From NCBI GenBank assembly GCA_946620335.1, contig CAMONF010000223.1, positions 1 to 8,049 on the forward strand: a stretch of DNA of 8,049 nucleotides, in the 5' to 3' direction. The DNA is from an uncultured Clostridia bacterium (GTDB lineage: Bacteria; Bacillota; Clostridia; Lachnospirales; Lachnospiraceae). The notes beneath the pieces are model-generated. The model was not told the DNA's origin. It saw only the letters and a program-made list of their open reading frames with translations, and did no database searches. Position 1 is the stretch's first letter, and the number at the start of each line of letters is the position of its first letter. The position numbers and the translations under genes are program-made. Below are positions 1 through 4,411 of the stretch, piece by piece.

Positions 1-737
1 ATATTGCCGCCAAGGGAAACCATGGCGCTCGTCACGCCGTGCTCTCGGAAGATCTCCATGATCCTGGCGGAGGTGTAGCCCTTGGCGATGGCGCCCAGGT
101 CGATGGCCTGGCCCTCGCCGAGGGTGAGGGTGTGTTCATTTTCGGAAAATGAAAGCCTGTCCGAGCCCACCCGCTTAAGGGCCTCAGCCAGTTCTTCCGC
201 CGGCGGGACCCGGAATTCCTGGGTGGTGAAGCCCCAGAGGTCCATGATGGGGTAGATCGTGATGTCGAAAAGACCGCCGGTCGCCTCGTAGAGGGCGAGG
301 GAATCGCGGACCAGCGTCTCGGTGTCCTCCGACATGACGACGGACCCGTCCCTGTTGGCGCGGGAAATGTCGCTGCCGGGCAGGCCGACGCTGAAGAGGT
401 CGTTGAGGCGGAGGACCTCATCCCTGGCGGCGGCGAGGGCTTCGGCACGGTTGCTGCCGTAGGCGGTCAGGGTCATTTCCGTGTCCATGCTGGAGAGGTA
501 GATGGTGTCGCCTATGGCGGCTTCGGGGTCTTTCACGGTCGTGGCGGGGGTGCCATCGGAGGCGGTGTCCGTCTCAGCGGATGACTTTCCTGCGTCCTCC
601 GCTCCCTCTTCTCCGGTCACATCTCCGGCGGCCGCCCCGCTTTCAGAGGCAGTCCCGCCTCCGGGGACGGCATAGCTGCCGGAGCAGCCGGTCAGGCCCA
701 GTGTCAATATGAGAAGGAAGAGAGCGGATCGTTTCAT
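1..737 (-). CDS. apbE: Lipoprotein FAD:protein FMN transferase ApbE (3' end outside the window)
   Basis: ApbE-type flavin transferase: it splits FAD and attaches FMN covalently to a Thr/Ser of exported flavoproteins such as RnfD and RnfG, acting on the outer face of the membrane. Seen: ATG at 737-735 with AAGGAG at 752-747; residues 1-17 form a lipoprotein signal (Lys2-Arg3, hydrophobic core) ending in lipobox L-T-G-C with Cys18. A low-complexity Gly/Ala/Ser/Glu/Thr stretch (about 19-75) tethers the catalytic domain. The domain shows the family's MDTEMT strand (84-89), a DLGAIAKGY flavin-binding motif (213-221) and SLGGN (241-245), where the window ends. Family members are usually about 330-350 residues, so roughly 100 C-terminal residues are missing. 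It is transcribed divergently from tat-rnf and fits as the maturation enzyme for the Rnf flavin subunits (inference). Family assignment is very secure. Confidence 0.95.
   Translation of the reverse strand, partial: MKRSALFLLILTLGLTGCSGSYAVPGGGTASESGAAAGDVTGEEGAEDAGKSSAETDTASDGTPATTVKDPEAAIGDTIYLSSMDTEMTLTAYGSNRAEALAAARDEVLRLNDLFSVGLPGSDISRANRDGSVVMSEDTETLVRDSLALYEATGGLFDITIYPIMDLWGFTTQEFRVPPAEELAEALKRVGSDRLSFSENEHTLTLGEGQAIDLGAIAKGYTSARIMEIFREHGVTSAMVSLGGN
135..153. repeat. 19-bp perfect palindrome inside apbE, partner of the rnfC upstream palindrome
   Basis: TTCATTTTC (135-143), centre G, GAAAATGAA (145-153) is a perfect palindrome with 9-bp arms. It lies within apbE codons for residues Ser196 to Glu201 and their immediate neighbours. 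It differs at only two positions from the palindrome at 3005-3023. Being in coding sequence it could be chance, or an internal operator. Confidence 0.35.
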
Positions 738-871
738 CGTATATTTCTCCTTGAAGGAAGCTTCTTCGGCTGACTCTGCAGCAAACATCAGGAGCTGGTG
801 GCATGTCTTATAGGTGAGTGGACAGAAGGGGACTGGGTATGTAGTCATTTTCCTCTTCTGAACCATGTGAA

Positions 872-901
872 AGTATATCATGGATACGCCGGGAATGGCA
901 A
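872..901 (-). promoter_or_regulatory. Candidate sigma-A-type promoter for apbE
   Basis: Read on the minus strand, TTGCCA (901-896, one mismatch to TTGACA) and TATACT (877-872, one mismatch to TATAAT) are separated by 18 bp. Transcription would start near 865 and give an apbE leader of about 125 nt. It is the best leftward match I found by eye in the intergenic region. The 18-bp spacing is slightly longer than the optimum, so activity is inferred. Confidence 0.5.
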
Positions 902-946
902 CCGAAGGCGGTAGGCAGTTTGCCGGCGCTTTTCCGAGAGGGCGGG

Positions 947-962
947 CCGCAGTTCCCTGCGG
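947..962. other. Short perfect hairpin upstream of the tat promoter
   Basis: CCGCAG (947-952), loop TTCC, CTGCGG (957-962) form a perfect 6-bp stem ending 34 bp before the -35 box. No T-tract follows on either strand (a T-run precedes it on the minus strand), so it does not look like an intrinsic terminator. It could be a protein-binding dyad or chance. Confidence 0.3.
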
Positions 963-996
963 ATTGTACAAAAAAAGGTGCGTAGGCTTGTTCCAC

Positions 997-1024
997 TTGA
1001 CAAAGGGTACAGGAATTTTATAAT
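997..1024 (+). promoter_or_regulatory. Strong consensus sigma-A promoter for the tat(-rnf) operon
   Basis: TTGACA (997-1002) and TATAAT (1019-1024) both match the housekeeping consensus exactly, with a 16-bp spacer. An A-tract at 970-976 lies upstream. Transcription would start near 1031, about 215 nt before the tatB ATG. No other gene start lies between, so it most likely drives tatB-tatA-tatC and possibly rnf by read-through. Confidence 0.85.
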
Positions 1025-1034
1025 AAAGTTATTA
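1021..1034. promoter_or_regulatory. AT-rich dyad overlapping the -10 box and start point
   Basis: TAATAA (1021-1026), AG, TTATTA (1029-1034) is a perfect inverted repeat covering the end of the -10 box and the predicted start point, the place where a repressor would block initiation. It is short and AT-only, so chance is a serious alternative. It is not a good match to the Rex redox-repressor consensus. Confidence 0.25.
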
Positions 1035-1097
1035 AATTAGTAAATTCCGCATAAAAGAGTGAGAGGACGATCAGGACAGCATGCGAGGAGGATGGCT

Positions 1098-1250
1098 GTG
1101 TTCGCTCTGCCGGGCGCGACGGGGGAATATGGCTGTTTCGTTTGGTGTGCCCTGGTCTATACCTGTTTATACAGAAATAGCGCTGTGAAGCGGCCCTGTA
1201 TCTTCAGCTTCAGATGGCGGAAGGCGCTGTATAAAGGAGATGGCGAATGA
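1098..1250 (+). CDS. Possible 50-codon leader ORF ending in an ATGA overlap with tatB
   Basis: A GTG at 1098 is preceded by AGGAGG (1086-1091) at a good 6-nt spacing. It opens a 50-residue frame whose TGA (1248-1250) overlaps the tatB ATG (1247-1249) as ATGA. The peptide has a Cys- and aromatic-containing hydrophobic middle and a basic end. The same frame is also open upstream from GTG 1059, which has no ribosome binding site. tatB has its own good ribosome binding site inside this ORF, so the overlap could be accidental. I recognise no family. It may be a small protein, a coupling leader, or nothing. Confidence 0.25.
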   Translation: MFALPGATGEYGCFVWCALVYTCLYRNSAVKRPCIFSFRWRKALYKGDGE

Positions 1251-1786
1251 AAATCGGATTCGCAGAGCTGCTTGTCGTCTTTGTCGTGGCTCTCTTGGTG
1301 ATCGGACCGGACAAGCTTCCCTACTATGCGAAGAAGCTGGGGGCAGGTCTCCAGGAGTTCCGCAAGGCCACCAAGGACGTCACGGATGAGCTGAAGGAAA
1401 ATGTGGTGGAACCGCTGAAGGAAGCCCAGGAGCCCCTCCGCGAGGCCTTCGAGCCTCTCGAGGAGATAGACCGCGACGTGCGGGGGACCGTGAAGGACAT
1501 GGAAAAGTCCTTCCGGGATATAGGGAAGACGTCGAACGCCAAACCGGCCGCGGACAAGGCTGAGACCGAAGCCGCAGCCGCCGCGGACAGTGCAAAAGAG
1601 GCAGCCGGCGGCAAAGCTGGGGAGACGGAAGCGGCTGATAAGACTGCAGAAGCAGTATCTGACGGGAAACCGGAATCTGCTGAGATAGCAGGCCCTGCCA
1701 AGGCAGGCGCCGAAGGTTTTTCCGCGGATGCGGAGGAAGCCGGCGAGGTCCCGGAGGACGCCTTTGACGAGGAGGACCTGGCCTGA
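1247..1786 (+). CDS. tatB: TatB-like twin-arginine translocase subunit with a long acidic tail
   Basis: Part of the Tat system, which exports folded proteins; TatB works with TatC in recognising the twin-arginine signal. Seen: ATG with AAAGGAG (1233-1239) 7 nt upstream. The 179 residues begin IGFAELLVVFVVALLVIGP, closely resembling the E. coli TatB N-terminus, with Glu7 at the start of the single membrane helix (about 5-20), then the Gly-Pro hinge (20-21) and an amphipathic helix (24-45). Charged helical sequence continues to about 94, followed by a low-complexity Ala/Glu/Lys/Gly tail (95-179) ending in a strongly acidic EEDLA. Most TatA-type proteins are 60-90 residues, so length and N-terminus favour a TatB role, although many Firmicutes have only TatA and TatC. 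It may simply be a long TatA; TatA/B family membership is secure. Confidence 0.88.
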   Translation: MKIGFAELLVVFVVALLVIGPDKLPYYAKKLGAGLQEFRKATKDVTDELKENVVEPLKEAQEPLREAFEPLEEIDRDVRGTVKDMEKSFRDIGKTSNAKPAADKAETEAAAAADSAKEAAGGKAGETEAADKTAEAVSDGKPESAEIAGPAKAGAEGFSADAEEAGEVPEDAFDEEDLA

Positions 1787-1800
1787 GGGGCGGATGTCCA

Positions 1801-1839
1801 TCCTGTCATAGAAGACGCTTACCATTCTATGAGGCAGGA
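1801..1839 (+). other. Strong hairpin between tatB and tatA
   Basis: TCCTG (1801-1805) plus TCATAGAA (1806-1813) pair with TTCTATGA (1825-1832) plus CAGGA (1835-1839). This makes 13 base pairs with a 2-nt GG bulge (1833-1834) and an 11-nt loop. It starts 14 nt after the tatB stop. No T-tract follows, so it is unlikely to be an intrinsic terminator. A role in mRNA processing or 3'-end protection of a tatB segment is inferred. Confidence 0.55.
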
Positions 1840-1843
1840 GTCA

Positions 1844-1860
1844 TCAGCCGGCACGGCTGA
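1844..1860 (+). other. Second hairpin between tatB and tatA
   Basis: TCAGCCG (1844-1850), triloop GCA, CGGCTGA (1854-1860) form a perfect 7-bp stem, 4 nt after the previous hairpin. No T-tract follows. Together the two form a compact structured element in the 174-nt tatB-tatA gap; the remaining 100 nt up to tatA are GC-rich with no clear promoter. Confidence 0.5.
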
Positions 1861-1960
1861 AGCACGGCCGCCGAAGACATATTCAAGAACTACATTATAA
1901 GGGCGCGGGCCGGCCGAAAGATCCGCCGGGACTTGCGCCGTCACAACAGGAGGAACCCAG

Positions 1961-2137
1961 ATGAAAATCGGTGTACAGGAGCTGATCCTTGTCCTTATCA
2001 TTGTGGTCATCATTTTCGGACCCACCCAGATCCCCAAGCTGACCCGCATGTTCGGAAAGAGCGTGAAGGGCTTCCGCGAGGGCATGGAGGCTGACGCGGA
2101 CAAGGAGGAGAAGAAGACGCCCGATGAACAGCAGTAA
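1961..2137 (+). CDS. tatA: TatA twin-arginine translocase pore subunit
   Basis: TatA oligomerises to form the conduit for folded, twin-arginine-signal proteins. Seen: ATG with AGGAGGA (1948-1954) 6 nt upstream. The protein has only 58 residues, within the range of small Firmicute TatA proteins. It has one hydrophobic helix (about 5-19) with Glu7 near its start, the FGP hinge (19-21), the amphipathic helix with the typical FGKSVKGFREG pattern (31-41), and a short charged tail. It shares the opening MKIG and the overall plan with the preceding TatB-like protein but lacks the long tail. Its 3' end overlaps the tatC start by 14 bp, which suggests coupled translation with tatC. Confidence 0.93.
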   Translation: MKIGVQELILVLIIVVIIFGPTQIPKLTRMFGKSVKGFREGMEADADKEEKKTPDEQQ

Positions 2138-2915
2138 GACGCGGGAGAAGGCTGCGGCGGGCGGAGAAAAGGCCGCGGGCGACGGCAGCATGCCGCTGAC
2201 CGGCCACCTCAAGGAAATGCGCAATCGCGTGGCCGTCGCGCTGGTGTTCTTCACGGCCGGCGTTCTGCTGTGTCTTTATTTCGCACCGCAGATCGTGACA
2301 GCGCTGATGAACCTGGGGACCAGGTACCATTATACCTTTGTTTACCTTTCGCCCCAGGAGCTGCTGCTCGTATACTTCTCCATTTCCCTGATCGGCGGGG
2401 TCGTCATCGCCTTCCCTGTGATCGCCTACGAGGTGTACGCTTTCTGCGTGCCGGGGATGAAGCGGAGCGAGCGTGTCTTCTTCGCGCTGGCCCTCATTTT
2501 CGGGGGGATTTGCTTCGCCATAGGCGTCGCCTTCGCCTACTTTATATCCATGCCTTTTATGCTGCATTTCCTGATCCAGTTCAGTGAAGGGATTGAGGTC
2601 ACGGATTCCATCAGCATTAAGGAATATATCAATTTTCTGATGACGGTATTCATCATCTTCGGCATCGTCTTTGAGATGCCGATGGCTTCCGTCCTCCTGA
2701 CCCGGCTCGGCATTTTGAAGGCTGAGTGGCTCATCAAGGGGCGGAAGGTGGCGATTGTCGTCATCTTCCTGGTGGCAGCCATCATTACACCGCCGGACGT
2801 GGTCTCCCAGGTCATGGTCGCGGTGCCGATGATTGCGCTCTACCAGGTCTCCATTTTCCTGAGCCGCCTGGTCCGAAAGCGAAAGCAGGCCGAGCAGGAA
2901 AATGAAACCATATAA
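2124..2915 (+). CDS. tatC: TatC twin-arginine translocase receptor subunit
   Basis: Six-helix membrane protein that binds twin-arginine signal peptides. Seen: 263 residues with hydrophobic segments near 36-54, 82-105, 118-142, 170-191, 208-222 and 225-247. Family motifs are HLKEMRNR (28-35, with Glu31 and Arg33 at the signal-binding positions), FPVIAYEVYAF then VPGMKRSER (97-117, Glu116 matching E. coli Glu103), FEMP (183-186) and ITPPD (221-225). Start choice: ATG 2124 lies inside the end of tatA, with AAGGAGG (2102-2108) a rather long 15 nt upstream. A later ATG at 2190 would give a more typical N-terminus (MPLTGHLKEM) but has no ribosome binding site, so the charged 22-residue extension is probably real but not certain. 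The C-terminus is Lys/Arg/Glu-rich and cytoplasmic. Confidence 0.95.
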   Translation: MNSSKTREKAAAGGEKAAGDGSMPLTGHLKEMRNRVAVALVFFTAGVLLCLYFAPQIVTALMNLGTRYHYTFVYLSPQELLLVYFSISLIGGVVIAFPVIAYEVYAFCVPGMKRSERVFFALALIFGGICFAIGVAFAYFISMPFMLHFLIQFSEGIEVTDSISIKEYINFLMTVFIIFGIVFEMPMASVLLTRLGILKAEWLIKGRKVAIVVIFLVAAIITPPDVVSQVMVAVPMIALYQVSIFLSRLVRKRKQAEQENETI

Positions 2916-2925
2916 GGAGATCCGC

Positions 2926-2979
2926 ATGGCTCTCCGCCGTGACTGTCCCGTCGGCGGGAACGCTGCAGGCGGGATTTGA
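2926..2979 (+). CDS. Possible 17-residue peptide between tatC and rnfC
   Basis: Directly after tatC, AAGGAG (2914-2919) stands 6 nt before an ATG (2926) that opens a 17-codon frame, MALRRDCPVGGNAAGGI, ending in TGA (2977-2979). The well-placed ribosome binding site is the only support. No family is recognised. It overlaps two mutually exclusive short stems (2934-2939 with 2952-2957, or 2946-2950 with 2955-2959), an arrangement seen in leader-peptide attenuators, but no T-tract terminator follows. Confidence 0.2.
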   Translation: MALRRDCPVGGNAAGGI

Positions 2980-3004
2980 CGCCAGTACATCCTGGGGCGG
3001 TGCT

Positions 3005-3023
3005 TTCATTTCCAGAAAATGAA
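3005..3023. promoter_or_regulatory. 19-bp palindrome upstream of rnfC (candidate operator)
   Basis: TTCATTTCCAGAAAATGAA is a 19-bp palindrome centred on 3014 with one mismatched pair. It ends 41 bp before the rnfC ATG, in the only gap between tatC and rnf. It matches 17 of 19 positions of the perfect palindrome at 135-153 inside apbE. No T-tract follows, so it is not a terminator. A binding site for a regulator of rnf is inferred. Confidence 0.4.
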
Positions 3024-3064
3024 GACACTGTCTCGCAACCATTCATTAAAGGAAAGGATACTCT

Positions 3065-4408
3065 ATGAAGATCTTCCAGGTAAGAGGAGGTGTCCATCCG
3101 AAGGCGCACAAGGAGCAGACCAAGGACAAGCCCTTTGTAACGGTCCTGCCCAAAGACGAAGTCATCATCCCGCTGAGCCAGCATACTGGCCGTCCGGCCA
3201 AGCCGGTGGTCAAGCGGAATGACCAGGTCTTCGCCGGCCAGCTCATCGCCGAGGCGGATGGGTTCATCTCCGCAAACATCATCAGCTCCTGCTCCGGAAA
3301 GGTCAAAGCTATCGAACCGCGGATGACCGATGCAGGAACCATGGCAGAATGCATCGTGATCGCCAGCGACGGAGAGTTCAAAAATGCCCCGGGCGTCGGC
3401 GAAGAGACGCCGCTGGATACCCTTACGCCCTCCGAGATCATCGAAAAGATCAAGCGGGGCGGCGTCGTAGGCATGGGCGGCGCGGGTTTCCCGACCCACG
3501 TGAAGATGATGCCGCCCAAGCCCGAAGAAATCAAGTATATCATCGCCAACGGTGCCGAGTGCGAGCCTTACATCACCTGCGACCACAGGCTCATGCTGGA
3601 GAAGCCTGAGGAGATCATCGGCGGTCTTCTGTGCTGCCTGAAGATCTTCCCCGGCGCCAAAGGCGTGGTGGTGATCGAGGACAACAAGCCGGATGCCATC
3701 GGCGTCATGAAGGCGGCTGCGGAGCCCTACCCCAACATTGAGGTGGAAGCTCTGAAGACCTGCTACCCGCAGGGCGGTGAGCGCAACATCGTTTACTCCG
3801 TCACCGGCCAGTACATCGCCTCCGGCGCTCTGCCCGCCAGCTGCGGCTGCGTTGTGGACAACGTGGGCACCCTGGCCGCCATTTACCGCGCCGTCGTGTG
3901 GAATGAGCCGCTCATGGAGAGGGGATTCACCGTCACCGGCGCTGTGGCCAATCCCGGCAACTTCATGGTCCGCATCGGCACACCGCTCTCCGAGGTGGTG
4001 GAGGCCGCCGGTGGGCTCAATGACGACGCGCAGAAGCTCCTGTTCGGCGGCCCCATGATGGGTGTTGCCCTCCCGGGCATCGACGTTCCCATCAAGAAGG
4101 CCAACAACGCTCTGACCGTTCTCTCCGATGACGAGGTGGCCCGCGCTGAGGCCAAGCAGGAGAACTGCATCCGCTGCGGCCGCTGCACCCGGGCATGTCC
4201 GATGGGGCTCATCCCCCAGCAGATGGCCGTCGCCTGCGAGCGGAAGGATCTCGACCGCTTCATCCAGCTCCACGGCGTGGACTGCATGCTCTGCGGCAGC
4301 TGCACCTATGTATGCCCGGCTAAACGCCCGCTGACACCTATGTTCAAGCAAATGAAGCCCGTCGCCATGGGCTACATGCGCGCCAAACAGGCGAAGGGAG
4401 GAAAATAA
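3065..4408 (+). CDS. rnfC: RnfC, NAD(H)-side subunit of the Rnf complex
   Basis: Peripheral cytoplasmic subunit of the ferredoxin:NAD+ oxidoreductase (Rnf); it holds FMN and two [4Fe-4S] clusters and exchanges electrons with NAD(H). Seen: ATG with GGAAAGG (3051-3057) 7 nt upstream; 447 residues, a normal clostridial length. The N-terminal barrel-like domain (1-90) carries the family's HPKAHKEQTKDKP stretch. A Gly-rich nucleotide/flavin loop GVVGMGGAGFPTHVK lies at 133-147, and GAECEPYITCDHRLM at 163-177. Two ferredoxin-type cluster motifs follow: Cys368/371/374/378 and Cys407/410/413/417. No membrane segment is visible. It is the first gene of the rnf block, 3 nt before rnfDG. Codon choice is strongly C-ending, which suggests high expression. 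The gene-to-family call is very secure. Confidence 0.97.
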   Translation: MKIFQVRGGVHPKAHKEQTKDKPFVTVLPKDEVIIPLSQHTGRPAKPVVKRNDQVFAGQLIAEADGFISANIISSCSGKVKAIEPRMTDAGTMAECIVIASDGEFKNAPGVGEETPLDTLTPSEIIEKIKRGGVVGMGGAGFPTHVKMMPPKPEEIKYIIANGAECEPYITCDHRLMLEKPEEIIGGLLCCLKIFPGAKGVVVIEDNKPDAIGVMKAAAEPYPNIEVEALKTCYPQGGERNIVYSVTGQYIASGALPASCGCVVDNVGTLAAIYRAVVWNEPLMERGFTVTGAVANPGNFMVRIGTPLSEVVEAAGGLNDDAQKLLFGGPMMGVALPGIDVPIKKANNALTVLSDDEVARAEAKQENCIRCGRCTRACPMGLIPQQMAVACERKDLDRFIQLHGVDCMLCGSCTYVCPAKRPLTPMFKQMKPVAMGYMRAKQAKGGK

Positions 4409-4411
4409 ATA

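Larger units (their letters stand above)
738..1246. other. Divergent intergenic region between apbE and tatB
   Basis: This 509-bp stretch has no convincing long gene. It holds the apbE ribosome binding site (747-752), a candidate leftward promoter (872-901), a 6-bp hairpin (947-962), an A-tract (970-976) that could act as an upstream element, a perfect-consensus rightward promoter (997-1024), an AT-rich dyad overlapping its -10 box (1021-1034), and a leader of about 215 nt before tatB with a possible small ORF. It is more AT-rich around 963-1055 than the rest of the window. Confidence 0.8.

Noticed and set aside
947..962. Hairpin as an intrinsic terminator
   Set aside because: The stem is only 6 bp and no T-tract follows it on either strand.
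808..996. A 62-codon minus-strand frame in the apbE upstream region
   Set aside because: It runs across the candidate apbE promoter, and I see no ribosome binding site or recognisable family.
1157..1825. Minus-strand frames of 222 and 161 codons opposite tatB
   Set aside because: They lack good ribosome binding sites and lie opposite an obvious TatB-like gene; their Ser/Ala/Arg-rich products reflect the complement of the low-complexity tail.
2010..2990. A 326-codon minus-strand frame opposite tatC
   Set aside because: His/Asp/Glu/Arg-rich product typical of a shadow frame, opposite a clear six-helix TatC with all family motifs.
2975..3004. TTGACG as the -35 box of an rnf promoter
   Set aside because: The sequence 15-19 bp downstream is GC-rich (CGGTGC region) with nothing like a -10 box.
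3019..3222. A 67-codon plus-strand frame overlapping the start of rnfC
   Set aside because: No ribosome binding site; most of it overlaps rnfC in another frame, and rnfC is unmistakable with its own ribosome binding site.
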